NCBI GenBank assembly: GCA_028288765.1
Contig: JAQGHQ010000496.1
Location: 17,337 to 81,336 of the forward strand
Length of the DNA stretch: 64,000 nucleotides
Origin: Gemmataceae bacterium
GTDB taxonomy: Bacteria > Planctomycetota > Planctomycetia > Gemmatales > Gemmataceae
Direction: 5' to 3'
Below, piece after piece: positions 25,062 through 34,019 of this stretch. A program made the translations under genes and the position numbers. Positions within the stretch are counted from its first letter, which is position 1. Every line of letters begins with the position of its first letter. The notes beneath the pieces are model-generated. The model had not been told where the DNA came from, did no database searches, and worked only from the letters and a program-made list of their open reading frames with translations.

Positions 25062-26661
25062 CGGTCGGCCCTCGGAGGCGGGATGTAGTAGGACAAGCGG
25101 CTTCGCACTGGCCCGGGATCGACCCCGCGCAGGGGTTTACGGTCCGGCACGGCTTCCCCTCCTCGTAAAGCTTGAGTCGTTCGCTGTATGCCTCCCCTCG
25201 CCGCTCCCGGCATCCCGGGGCGGCAAGCGCCGCCTTCTGCCACCGGACGGCTTCCTCGAACTGGCCGTTCTCGGCGTAGGCCGCCGCGAGGGCGCCCAAA
25301 CATGCGAAGTCACCCCACTGGGTCAACTCACAGGCGGTTTTGGCGTCCGCAAAGGCTTTCGCAACGTCCCGGTATTTGCCGTCCGGACATGCCGCCCGCA
25401 ACCACGCTCGACCGGCCAACGGGTGCGAGTTCGTGGGGGTCAGCCGGATGGCCTCGTCATAGTCGGCAAGAGCCAACTCGAACTGCGTCTGCAGCATCCG
25501 GGCGAAACCTCGGTTGCCGAAGACCGCGCTGACTTTCGAGTTCAGCCTGGCGGCCTCGGTGTAATCCGCGATTGCCCCGTCCAAATCCCCGCGGGCCCGT
25601 CGGACAATCCCGCGGTTATAGAACGCTTCAAATTTGCTCGGGTCGAGGCGGATGGCGTCGCCGTAATCCTGAATTGCCTTGTCCAGCTCCCCCTTCTCCC
25701 TCCACACGATGCCCCGGTTGAGGTACGCACCCGCGAGGTGGGGGTTCAGCCGAATCGCCTCGGTGTAGTCCGCCAAAGCCTTGTCCAAGTCATGCTTGAT
25801 CTTCCACGCGAAGCCCCGGTAATAGAAGACATCCGCATGTTTTGGGTTGAGGCGGAGGGCCTCGGTGTAATCCTGGATGGCTTCGTCCAGTTCCCTCCGG
25901 ATGACCCGGACGTTCGCCCGGCCGACCAGCGGGAACGGGGCCCCCGGGTCGAGGCGGATGACTTCACCGTAATCCTGGATGGCCTTGCCCAGCTCTCCTT
26001 TGGCCTGCCAGACGACGGCCCGGTCGGCGTACGTGCCCGCGAGTCGGGGGTTCAGCCGGAGTGCCTCGGTGTAGTCCGCGATCGCTCTGTCCGGTTCGCC
26101 CTTAATCTTCCACGCCAAGCCCCGGGCCAGGAACGCTTCGGTCAGTCTTGGATTCAGTCGGATGGCCTCGGTGCAATCCCGGATTGCACCGTCGAGATCC
26201 CCGCGGTCCCGTCGGATAATGCCCCGGCCGATGAGCGGATTCGCGAACCCGGGGTTGAGCCGAATGGCCTCTTCAAAATCCCGGAGGGCCTTCTCTGGTT
26301 CTCCTTTGGCAAACCAGCTACCGCCCCGGTTGTTGAAGGGGATCGCCTCCGCGGGGTTCAGGCGGATGGCCTGGTCGAAGTCGTGGATGGCCTCGTCGAA
26401 CTTTCCCTTGGCATTCCAGCAAAGCCCCCGGTCCGAATACACCTTGGCGTTCCCCGGGTCGAATCGGAGTACCTGATCGTAAGCCTGAATGGCCTCGTCG
26501 ATCTTTCCTCGGGCCTGGCAGGCGATGGCCTGTTGTAGGAACCCTTCGCTGCACCGCTTGAGAAACCCCCCCGCCTCCGGGGGGTCGGCGGAGAGAGCCC
26601 GTCCGAACATGACAGACCACGCCACGCCGACGAGGGCAAGAAGTGATTTGCGGACCAGCAT
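24874..26661 (-). CDS. Secreted TPR-repeat protein
   Basis: 595 aa as an open frame. A signal peptide (about 1-24) precedes about eleven tetratricopeptide repeats of 34 aa with the pattern NRGxxxxxKGxxDxAIxDYxEAIRLNP. It is a scaffold for protein-protein contacts outside the cytoplasm or in the periplasm. AGGG lies before ATG 26661. The last ~62 residues (after about 25061) run through the start of the GNAT gene in another frame and are rich in Pro/Arg/Gly, so the genuine end may have been near 25060 before a stop was lost. Confidence 0.82.
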   Translation of the reverse strand: MLVRKSLLALVGVAWSVMFGRALSADPPEAGGFLKRCSEGFLQQAIACQARGKIDEAIQAYDQVLRFDPGNAKVYSDRGLCWNAKGKFDEAIHDFDQAIRLNPAEAIPFNNRGGSWFAKGEPEKALRDFEEAIRLNPGFANPLIGRGIIRRDRGDLDGAIRDCTEAIRLNPRLTEAFLARGLAWKIKGEPDRAIADYTEALRLNPRLAGTYADRAVVWQAKGELGKAIQDYGEVIRLDPGAPFPLVGRANVRVIRRELDEAIQDYTEALRLNPKHADVFYYRGFAWKIKHDLDKALADYTEAIRLNPHLAGAYLNRGIVWREKGELDKAIQDYGDAIRLDPSKFEAFYNRGIVRRARGDLDGAIADYTEAARLNSKVSAVFGNRGFARMLQTQFELALADYDEAIRLTPTNSHPLAGRAWLRAACPDGKYRDVAKAFADAKTACELTQWGDFACLGALAAAYAENGQFEEAVRWQKAALAAPGCRERRGEAYSERLKLYEEGKPCRTVNPCAGSIPGQCEAACPTTSRLRGPTDGDHRPGPDRPVGPARTARRGPPRRAPGRGRRRPDLGAHDLTRPGAGVRRVVRQLPHPAGGR

Positions 26662-26805
26662 GGGCGTCCCTCCGGGTCGTGTGACCCGGGGGTATACCAG
26701 CGGGGCTCGGTCTCGCCAAGACGGACCAGCGATCGAACGTTGGCCGGTCGGCCTTACCGGATGTCGATCAGCGACCAGCTGTCTCCGCGGCCGGCACAGC
26801 CGGCC

Positions 26806-27639
26806 CTACTCGTCCGTCGGTCGCGGGCGGTTGCCCCAGTGCGGCGGCGGCTCACCGGCCGCCACCACCCCCTTCTCGTCCCACCCGAGATAGGCCCGTA
26901 CTTCGCCCGGGGTGTACCGCAGGGTCAGCCCGCACCGCCGGCGGGCCGACGTGTTCGCCTCCGACCCGTGCAACAGCAGGTCGGAGTGGACCGACGCCTC
27001 GCCGGCCTTCAGCGCCACGTCCACCGGCGCGCCGAACCGGTCCACGTCCGGCACCGTCTGGTTCAGCACGTTGCTCTCGTCGGTCTCGCTCAGCTGCCAG
27101 GTGAGGTGGCCGAGGACGTGCGTCCCGGGGATGTACCGCATGTTCGCGTTATCCGGGTCCGCGTCGTCGACCGCCAGCCACACGGTCACCGCCTTCGACG
27201 GGGTGAGCGGCCAGTAGCTCGCGTCCTGGTGCCAGCTCACCATTTTCCCGTCGCCCGGCATCTTGCAGAAGAAGTGCGACCCCCAGCCGACCACGCTCGG
27301 GCCGAGCAGGTCCGACACGATCCCGACCACCCGCGGGTTCGTGAGCACGTCCCACACCCGGCTGTGCCGCAGGTGGGCGGAGCTGATCGAGTAGCTGTCC
27401 TTCCCCTCGGCCGTGTACCGGGCCAGGAGCCCGTCGAAGTACCGGCGGAGGTCGGCGATTTCGGCGGCGGAGAAGACGCGGAGCGGCATCAGGTAGCCGT
27501 CGCGGTTGAACCGGGCGATCTGGTCCGGGGTGAGCACCTTCGGGGCGGGGTTCGTACACGGGTGGAACGACAGGTCGCGGGTCGTCGCGCCGAGTTCGTC
27601 CTGCCCGGGGACGGCCTTGAACGTGGTCGGGGGGTTCAT
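26806..27639 (-). CDS. Phytanoyl-CoA dioxygenase (PhyH) family protein
   Basis: 277 aa from ATG 27639. Fe(II)/2-oxoglutarate-dependent double-stranded beta-helix. The facial triad is visible: H-x-D in SWHQDASYWP and the distal His in DLLLHGSEANTSARRR, whose Arg contacts 2-oxoglutarate. The N-terminal TPDQIARFNRDGYLMPLRVFS is the typical family opening. Hydroxylates an unknown small molecule. Divergent from the LCCL gene, with about 114 bp between starts. Confidence 0.9.
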   Translation of the reverse strand: MNPPTTFKAVPGQDELGATTRDLSFHPCTNPAPKVLTPDQIARFNRDGYLMPLRVFSAAEIADLRRYFDGLLARYTAEGKDSYSISSAHLRHSRVWDVLTNPRVVGIVSDLLGPSVVGWGSHFFCKMPGDGKMVSWHQDASYWPLTPSKAVTVWLAVDDADPDNANMRYIPGTHVLGHLTWQLSETDESNVLNQTVPDVDRFGAPVDVALKAGEASVHSDLLLHGSEANTSARRRCGLTLRYTPGEVRAYLGWDEKGVVAAGEPPPHWGNRPRPTDE

Positions 27640-27753
27640 CGCGGGGGGTTCCGGGAGGGGTTCGTCCGGTCGCGGGCATTGTAGCCCCGGCCGGCACGGT
27701 CTACGATGGCGGCGCACCCCGAAGTTTCACACCCGCCCCGGGGAGGGCCTCCG

Positions 27754-28398
27754 ATGAACCCGGACCCCGACCTGTTCGCACTGGACGAGATCCCCGAGGA
27801 CGCCCGGGCCGCGGTGGACGAGGCCGAGCGCGCGGTGGCCGCCGTCCGGGACCGGGCCGAGCGGCGGGTCGCCGCGATCCGCGACCAGGTGGAGCAGGAG
27901 TGCGCGGCGGTCCGGGACCGGGCGGAGGCCGAGGTCGCGGGCGTCCAGCAGGACACGACCCGGGAACTGGCCCCGCTCGTCCGGCACCTGCTTGAGACCC
28001 TCCGCGGGTTGCAGGAGCGGTACGCCCGGGACGGGAAGCTGGACGAGGCGCTGGCGATCCGGGCCCGGGTCCGCCAGCTCCGGGGCGACCTGCTCGGGGT
28101 GCGGCCCGACCCCGGGAACCTCGTCGAGTTCGGCCCGGCGGAGGTCGGCCGCCACTTCCTGTTCGAGGTGGTCGGGCGGACCGACGGGAGCGTCTGGGGG
28201 ACGGACGCCTACACCGCCGACAGCCGGCTCGCCGCCGCGGCGGTCCACGCCGGCGCGGTCCGGGTCGGGGAACGGGGGCTCGTCCGGGTGACGATCCTCG
28301 ACGGGACCGCGCGGGAGTACACCGGGACCACTCATAACGAGGTGTCGTCCTACGACTACGCGGCGTACCCGGTCGCGTTCCGGGTCGAACGGGTCTGA
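27754..28398 (+). CDS. Coiled-coil / LCCL-domain protein
   Basis: 214 aa from ATG 27754 (GGGAGG 6 nt upstream); an in-frame ATG at 27706 lacks a ribosome site. Residues 15-110 form a charged coiled coil (AVRDRAERRVAAIRDQVEQE). Residues about 125-214 match an LCCL-like domain: GSVWGTDAYTADSRLAAAAVHAG followed by LVRVTILDG and TTHNEVSSYDYAAYP. No signal peptide is present. LCCL modules occur in many planctomycete hypothetical proteins with unknown ligands. Confidence 0.82.
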   Translation: MNPDPDLFALDEIPEDARAAVDEAERAVAAVRDRAERRVAAIRDQVEQECAAVRDRAEAEVAGVQQDTTRELAPLVRHLLETLRGLQERYARDGKLDEALAIRARVRQLRGDLLGVRPDPGNLVEFGPAEVGRHFLFEVVGRTDGSVWGTDAYTADSRLAAAAVHAGAVRVGERGLVRVTILDGTAREYTGTTHNEVSSYDYAAYPVAFRVERV

Positions 28399-28477
28399 AG
28401 AAATGCGGAATGCGGAATGGAAGACATCCGCACGACGCATTGAAGCCCCGGGGTCAGGGTTCTAGCATGAAACGCAT

Positions 28478-28791
28478 GAGCCGGTAGCTCAGTCGGTAGA
28501 GCAGCGGACTTCAGTCGGAGTGCCCGGGCCGGGAGGTCCGAGGTAGAACCGCTCCATATGCTGGAACCCCCTGAGAGCCGTCGGTACGCACCCCGTGCGT
28601 GACAACCCGCCGGATTGGGCAATCAGCAGGAAAGACCGGCTTCGGCCGGAATCCTCAGAGACTTGACGAGCGGCTCCCGACCGGCCCCGGCCGGGGGAGA
28701 TGGTAAAGTCCAGACCGCAACGGTGACGGCGGGCGAAAGCCCGTGCGGTAGGTTAATCCGCTGGTCGTGGGTTCGAGTCCCACCCGGCTCA
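28478..28791 (+). tRNA. tRNA-Lys(UUU) or tRNA-Asn(GUU), interrupted by a group I intron
   Basis: 5' half 28478-28510/11 gives acceptor GAGCCGG, D-arm GCTC/GAGC and anticodon 5' strand GCGGA. The 3' half from 28752/53 gives TCCGC (28757-28761), variable TGGTC, T-arm GTGGG-TTCGAGT-CCCAC and acceptor CCGGCTC with discriminator A (28791). CCA is not encoded. The spliced length is 73 nt. Splicing after 28511 gives loop CTTTTAA (Lys); after 28510 gives CTGTTAA (Asn). G1-C72 and A73 favour Lys; the splice-site U-G pair rule favours Asn. Confidence 0.88.
28512..28752 (+). ncRNA. Group I self-splicing intron in the tRNA anticodon loop
   Basis: 241 nt; boundaries may be 28511-28751 instead. P1: the exon end CGGACTT pairs with GAGGTCCG at 28533-28540, with a U-G pair. 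Core signatures: GGATTGGGCAATCAGCAGG (28612-28630, P/Q-like), a P6-type hairpin CCGGCTTCGGCCGG, AGAGACTTGACG (28657-28668, the R element that makes P7 and binds guanosine), AAAGTCCAGA (28705-28714, S element) and a P9 hairpin GGGCGAAAGCCC. It ends in G. There is no internal ORF, so it is immobile on its own. Confidence 0.88.
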
Positions 28792-29026
28792 CTTGGTCGT
28801 GTGTACAGTAAGTGTCAGGAGATGACACCAGAGGACTAAACGCCTGGATTTCCAGCGTTTCGCTCTCCGGTGTCGTTTCCTGTCGCTTGCTGCCGGTTCC
28901 TGAATGCACCGCTTTTTGCGCCACCACTGCACCGCCCTGCACGGCCTTCTCAAAGTCGGCGGTTCACGGCGGCCCTGGAACTCGATCTCGCCCCCGGTTG
29001 CCGCCCGACGCGATCGGCGGGACCCG

Positions 29027-30253
29027 CTACTCCCGCACGAGCAGCCCCATCGCCTGCCGGAGCTTCGCCTCGGCGATCTTCCAGTCGGACGCGGCCTTGA
29101 GCAGGTCGCCCTGTGACTTGAGCAGTTCGAGCTTCGCCTTCGTCAGGTCCGCGGTCACCTGCTGACCGGCCTCCGCCCGCTTCTCGATCTCCTGGAGCCG
29201 CGCCGCCAGCCGCCGGACCTCGGCCGCCTTCGCCGTCGCCGCGGCCCGGTGCCCGCGGAGGGTCAACACCGCCGCCCGGATCTCCGCCTCCGCCTGCCGT
29301 TCCCTCGTGGTCAGCATCGACGCCACCTGGCGCCGGGTCGTCTCCCGCCGGTCCTTCGCCTTGGTGGGCAGGAGGAGCAGGCCGACTATGGGGTTCGTCT
29401 TCAGGCGGGCGAGCAGCGGGCTCACCTGGGCCAGCAACGCCTGCGCAAGGTCGTCCGCGGCCTTGCCGTTGTCCGACAGAAGCGCTCGGAGCAGGTTCAG
29501 GTCGGGGCGGTAGTGCAGCCCGGTGCGGACCGCCTGGTCGGGGTCCACGTCGTCGGGGCGGACGCGGAGCGGGTCGTCGGGCCAGAGCGGGAGCGGGTCG
29601 CCCGGGTCGAGCTCGAGCCGCGCCCGGAGCCCCGCGTCGAGCGCCCCGAGCCCGGCTTCGAGCTGGGCGATCTGGGCCTCGGTGTCGAGCACCTGGACCC
29701 GCAGCGCGTCGACCCCGGCCCGGTCGCTGAGCCCCCGGCGGAGGGCCTCCTCGGCGGCCGCGAACTGCGTCCGCAGTTCGGCGTGGGCCCGGGCGAGCAG
29801 GTCGTACTGCCCCTCGGCCCGGGCCAGCTGGTAGAACTGTTCAAGCGCCTCGCCCGCGGACCGGTTCCGGCTATCGTCCGCCGCGTACCCCCGCACGAGC
29901 CGGCCGATCTGGGCCTCGTCCGCCTTCGGCTTCAGCGGGTGGAGGTGGGGGTGATTCGGGGCCGTGTTGTCGGGGTGGTTGTCGAGGTCGTCGGCGAACG
30001 GGGCGCTGCGGATCGCCAGCGTTTGGCAGTCGCAGGCGGTCAACCGGTGGTATTGTGGGGGCCGGCCTTCGAGCCGCCCCGGGGTGTCGGTCGGCAACCC
30101 GGACACGTCCGCCTCGACGGCGGCCCGGGGGACGACGGGCAGGTGCGGGGCCGGCTTCGGCGGCGGGCAGGTGCGGGTGAAGTGAGAATGACACCCGGCC
30201 GCGGCGACGGCGAGTACAACCCAACCCGCGTGTGTGGTCGCGCCCCAGCGCAT
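29027..30253 (-). CDS. TolC-family outer-membrane efflux-like lipoprotein
   Basis: 408 aa from ATG 30253, chosen because it opens with a lipoprotein signal (MRWGATTHAGWVVLAVAAAGC). An in-frame ATG at 30355 overlaps the glgP stop as ATGA but adds a non-signal leader. The body is long amphipathic helices (DALRVQVLDTEAQIAQLEAGLGALDAG; VRRLAARLQEIEKRAEAGQQVTADLTKAKLELLKSQGDLLKA) typical of outer-membrane efflux proteins. It is probably the outer channel of an export system; no inner-membrane pump is adjacent. Confidence 0.78.
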   Translation of the reverse strand: MRWGATTHAGWVVLAVAAAGCHSHFTRTCPPPKPAPHLPVVPRAAVEADVSGLPTDTPGRLEGRPPQYHRLTACDCQTLAIRSAPFADDLDNHPDNTAPNHPHLHPLKPKADEAQIGRLVRGYAADDSRNRSAGEALEQFYQLARAEGQYDLLARAHAELRTQFAAAEEALRRGLSDRAGVDALRVQVLDTEAQIAQLEAGLGALDAGLRARLELDPGDPLPLWPDDPLRVRPDDVDPDQAVRTGLHYRPDLNLLRALLSDNGKAADDLAQALLAQVSPLLARLKTNPIVGLLLLPTKAKDRRETTRRQVASMLTTRERQAEAEIRAAVLTLRGHRAAATAKAAEVRRLAARLQEIEKRAEAGQQVTADLTKAKLELLKSQGDLLKAASDWKIAEAKLRQAMGLLVRE

Positions 30254-30351
30254 CGCCGCCCCCGCGGTGGAATAGTGCCCCCCCCCCACTAGGATCGGCA
30301 CAATCGGGGCAGTCGCTACAGTCGAAGAAAATGATCGGGCCCACGGCGGGT

Positions 30352-32898
30352 TCATTCCCGGCCCGGCAGGGTGCCCTCGGGCCGCAGCTCGTTGACGTCC
30401 TCGACCGGCGGGATCGGGCGGAGCCCCCAAATCTCGTCGGCGTACTGGCGGATGGTCCGGTCGCTGGAGAACCCCGAGGTGCGGGCCACGTTCAGGATCG
30501 CCTTGCGGGTCCAGTCGGCCGGGTCGCGGTACGCGGTCGCGGCCCGGTGCTGGGTGGCGACGTAGTCCTCGAAGTCGGCGAGGAGGAAGTACCGGTCCTC
30601 GCCGGTGAGCGTGTCGAACACCCACCGGAACGCCCCCGGCTGGCCGGCGGAAAACCGGTCGCCGGCGATCGCGTCGAGCACCCGGCGGATCAGCGGCCGG
30701 TGCTCGTAGTAGTCGCGCGGGTGGTACGCCCCCTTCCGCCGGAGGTCGTCGATCTCTTCCGCCCGGAGCCCGAACACGAACACGTTGTCGTCGCCCACGT
30801 CCCGCCGGATCTCGATGTTCGCCCCGTCCATCGTCCCGATCGTGAGCGCGCCGTTGAACGCGAACTTCATGCACGACGTGCCCGACGCCTCCGTCCCCGC
30901 GGTCGAGATCTGCTCGCTCAGGTCGGCCGCCGGGATGATCATCTCGGCCAGCGACACCCGGTAGTCCGGGAGGAACACGACCTTCAGGAACCCCCGGGTG
31001 CGGGGGTCGCGGTTCACCTCCCGGGCGACCGCCTGGACGAGCCGGATGAGCTGCTTCGCCGCCCAGTACCCGGGGGCCGCCTTCCCGGCGAACAGCACGA
31101 CCCGGGGGGCCGGCGGCTCCGTCCCGTCCTCCACCATCGTCAGGTACAGGTGGACGACGTGCAGCAGGTTCATCAGCTGCCGTTTGTACTCGTGGATCCG
31201 CTTCACCTGCACGTCGAAGAGGGCGGCCGGGTCGACCACCTGCCGGAGCCGGTCGAGGACGAAGGCCGCGAGCCGGTCCTTGTTCGCCCGCTTGATCCGC
31301 CGGAACTCGTCCCCGAACCCCGCGTCGGCGGCGAGCGGTTCGACCGCCCGGACCCTGTCCATGTCGGTCACCCAGCCCGGCCCGGCCGTCCGGGTGAGTA
31401 GGGCCCCGAGGGCCGGGTTCGCGGTCAGGACCCACCGCCGCGGGGTGACCCCGTTCGTCTTGTTGTTGAACTTCTCCGGCCAGAGCTGGGCGAAGTCCGG
31501 GACGAGCCGGGTGGCGACCAGCCGGCTGTGCAGCTCGGCCACCCCGTTGACCGAATGGCTGCCGACGATCGCCAGGTGGGCCATCCGGACCACCTTCCCG
31601 TCGGTCTCCTCGATGATCGACATCCGCCGCAGGCGGGCGTCGTCGCCGGGGTACACCTTCGCGACCTGGGCGAGGAACCGGCGGTTGATCTCGTAGATGA
31701 TCTGTAGGTGCCGGGGGAGGACCTTTTCGAGCAGCGGGACCGGCCACCTCTCCAGCGCCTCGGGCATGAGCGTGTGGTTCGTGTACCCGAACACCCGGGT
31801 GACGATATCCCACGCCGCCTCCCACACCATCCCGACCTCGTCCACCAGGTACCGGACCAACTCGGCCACCGCCAGCGCCGGGTGGGTGTCGTTCAGCTGG
31901 ACGGCGACGTGGGCGGCGAAGTCGTCGAAGGTGGGGTGGTGCCGCAGGTACCGGCGGACCATGTCCCGGACCGCGCACGCGACCAGGAAGTACTCCTGGA
32001 CCAGCCGGAGCTCCCGGCCCTGGGGGATGGCGTCGGACGGGTAGAGGACCTTGGTCACCGTCTCGGACAGGATCTCGGTCTCGAGCGCGCGGATGTAGTC
32101 CCCGGAGTTGAAGAACTCCATGTCCAGCTCGTTGGCCGACCGGGCGGAGTACAGCCGCAGGTAGTTCACCGTCTGCCCGCCGTACCCGACGATCGGCATG
32201 TCGTACGGCACCCCGACCAGGACCTTCCACCCCATCCACATCGGGTTGTACCCGCCGGCCTGGTCGTGCCCGTGCTCGATGTGCCCGTACACCGGGACGT
32301 GGACCCGCTCGCTCGGCCGCTGGATCAGCCACGGGCTGCCGAAGGTGAGCCAGTTCTCCGGCTTCTCCCGCTGCCCGCGGTCGGCGAGTTCTTGGCGGAA
32401 CAGGCCGTATTCGTAATTGATCCCGTACCCGTACCCGGGCATGTGGAGGGTGGCGAGGGAGTCGAGGAAGCAGGCCGCGAGCCGGCCGAGCCCGCCGTTC
32501 CCGAGGGCCGCGTCAGGCTCGTCCTCGAGCACGCCGGCGAGGTCGACGTTCAGGCCCGCGAAGACCTCCTGCGCGGCCTCGAACAGGCCCATGTTCCGGA
32601 GGTTGTTGGCGAGCGACCGGCCGACGAGGAACTCCATCGACAGGTAGGCGAGCCGCTTGCCCCCGGCGGCGTGGTACCGGCCGCTGGTGGCGACCAGCTG
32701 GTCCATCATCCGGTCGCGGACGGCCAGGGCGAGCGCCCGCCACCGCTCGCACGGGTCGAGCCGGTCGAGCGGCTGGGCGAACTCCCGGCGGGCGTGGGAC
32801 CGGACGTCGGCCAGGAGGGCTGCCGCCTCCCGGGCGCGGCCGGCGGCTGGTTCGCCGTTGGCGGACGCCGGTGCGGTGGTCCGGGGTATGGTCGACAT
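30352..32898 (-). CDS. glgP: Glycogen/alpha-glucan phosphorylase
   Basis: 848 aa, normal for the family. Cleaves alpha-1,4-glucan with phosphate to glucose 1-phosphate. Visible: EFLVGRSLANNL near residue 70, DEPDAALGNGGLGRLAACF, and the pyridoxal-phosphate site EASGTSCMKFAFNGALTIGTMDGANIEI, whose MKF Lys forms the Schiff base. The N-terminal 40 residues are low-complexity. No other glycogen gene is in the window. Confidence 0.97.
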   Translation of the reverse strand: MSTIPRTTAPASANGEPAAGRAREAAALLADVRSHARREFAQPLDRLDPCERWRALALAVRDRMMDQLVATSGRYHAAGGKRLAYLSMEFLVGRSLANNLRNMGLFEAAQEVFAGLNVDLAGVLEDEPDAALGNGGLGRLAACFLDSLATLHMPGYGYGINYEYGLFRQELADRGQREKPENWLTFGSPWLIQRPSERVHVPVYGHIEHGHDQAGGYNPMWMGWKVLVGVPYDMPIVGYGGQTVNYLRLYSARSANELDMEFFNSGDYIRALETEILSETVTKVLYPSDAIPQGRELRLVQEYFLVACAVRDMVRRYLRHHPTFDDFAAHVAVQLNDTHPALAVAELVRYLVDEVGMVWEAAWDIVTRVFGYTNHTLMPEALERWPVPLLEKVLPRHLQIIYEINRRFLAQVAKVYPGDDARLRRMSIIEETDGKVVRMAHLAIVGSHSVNGVAELHSRLVATRLVPDFAQLWPEKFNNKTNGVTPRRWVLTANPALGALLTRTAGPGWVTDMDRVRAVEPLAADAGFGDEFRRIKRANKDRLAAFVLDRLRQVVDPAALFDVQVKRIHEYKRQLMNLLHVVHLYLTMVEDGTEPPAPRVVLFAGKAAPGYWAAKQLIRLVQAVAREVNRDPRTRGFLKVVFLPDYRVSLAEMIIPAADLSEQISTAGTEASGTSCMKFAFNGALTIGTMDGANIEIRRDVGDDNVFVFGLRAEEIDDLRRKGAYHPRDYYEHRPLIRRVLDAIAGDRFSAGQPGAFRWVFDTLTGEDRYFLLADFEDYVATQHRAATAYRDPADWTRKAILNVARTSGFSSDRTIRQYADEIWGLRPIPPVEDVNELRPEGTLPGRE

Positions 32899-32979
32899 GG
32901 GATGTGTCCTCGGGGTCGGTATCAGGTTACCGAATCCCGGGGGAAAGGGCGATGGGTGTGGGCGGCGTCGGGGCCGGGG

Positions 32980-33593
32980 TCACGGGAGCAGGTCGGCGAC
33001 CGCGACCGGGGAGTTCGGGGCGGCCAGCGGGGCGATGGCGTCCCCGGGGCCGAGGAAGATGTGGTGGAAGTAGCTGTGCCCGTGGGCGGCGGCCGGGTCG
33101 GGCCGGGGGTCGCGGGACACCAGCAGCCGGCCGTTGACGAGGTCGATTACCCAGTAGTCGGCAATGCCCCCCGCCGCGTAGGGTTCGCCTTGACACCGGA
33201 GTCGTACGCCAGGGACGTGTCGGCCTCCTCGACGACCAACAAGGCGGTCGTGGGACGGCTCCTGTTCGTCCTCGGCGAACCGGGGATGACGGCCACGCCC
33301 GGTTCGGGGTCCGAAGCCTCCCCGAGGTCGAGGGGGGCTTGCACGCGCACGAAGAACCCCGCCCCGAAGCCCGCTTCGATCGCTTGTTCGGCGAGTTTGA
33401 TCGCCGCCACGTGGGGCTCGTTCTGGGGCGACATGAGGACGATCTCTCCGTCGATCAGCATCACCCGCCGGTCGCGAAAAAACCCGGACTCGGCCAGCTG
33501 GTAATACTCCTCTCGCGTCCACCGCAGTGGCCGCGGCGAATCCCGTCCGGCGGAGAGATCGGCCGGGGCGGGACACGTCATCAGAGTGGGCAT
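32980..33593 (-). pseudogene. Uma2-family (DUF820) nuclease-like gene, frameshifted
   Basis: ATG 33593 gives WTREEYYQLAESGFFRDRRVMLIDGEIVLMSP, the Uma2 opening, to SLAYDSGVKANP. At about 33180 the frame breaks; one frame over, YAAGGIADYWVIDLVNGRLLV continues to PVAVADLLP at 32980, the expected family ending. One C missing from AACCC(C)TACGCG would explain it. The usual PD of the PD-(D/E)xK site reads PEPGVAVI, so the catalytic Asp is Gly. Glu and Lys (EEADTSL, VKAN) remain. Both lesions point to a dead copy of an abundant planctomycete family. Confidence 0.85.
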
Positions 33594-33615
33594 AGCATCG
33601 TCCTCCGTAGCCGCC

Positions 33616-33954
33616 TCACCCCCCGAACGCGGCGACGGCCTGGTCCCGGGTCGCGTACACGCCCAGCACCCGGGTGACCCGGGCCAGCTCCAGTACCGTC
33701 TTCACGTCCCGCCTCGGGCTGCAGATCCGCAGATCCCCGCCCGCCTCCCGGCACCGCCGCTGGACGGAGATCAGCGCCCCACACCCGGCGCTGTCCACGA
33801 ACCCCACCCGGTGCAGGTCCACGACCAGCTTCGGGCGATCGATCGCCAGGTAGACCAGCTGGCCCTTCACGTCGTCGGCGTTCGTCATATCGAGTGAATC
33901 GCCCAGCAGCTCGATGACTGTGACATCACCGGTCACTTCCAGGTTCGTCTCCAC
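33616..33954 (-). CDS. STAS-domain anti-sigma-factor antagonist
   Basis: 112 aa, a single STAS domain. The conserved phosphorylation-site loop reads GFVDSAGCGAL; the Ser after Asp matches the residue phosphorylated in RsbV/SpoIIAA. It would bind an anti-sigma kinase when unphosphorylated. Start MET at 33954. Lies 65 nt downstream of an FHA-cyclase gene and close to a Ser/Thr kinase, all on the same strand, so it may be part of one signalling unit. No RsbW-like kinase is nearby. Confidence 0.9.
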   Translation of the reverse strand: METNLEVTGDVTVIELLGDSLDMTNADDVKGQLVYLAIDRPKLVVDLHRVGFVDSAGCGALISVQRRCREAGGDLRICSPRRDVKTVLELARVTRVLGVYATRDQAVAAFGG

Positions 33955-34019
33955 ATGATGTCTCCGGGCGACGGCTGCGAAACCGGGTCCGTTCCGCGTC
34001 GCGCGACCACGCTACCACG

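Noticed and set aside
30352..32332. 5' extension of the TolC-like frame through glgP
   Set aside because: Composition of a shadow frame; the lipoprotein signal starts at 30253.
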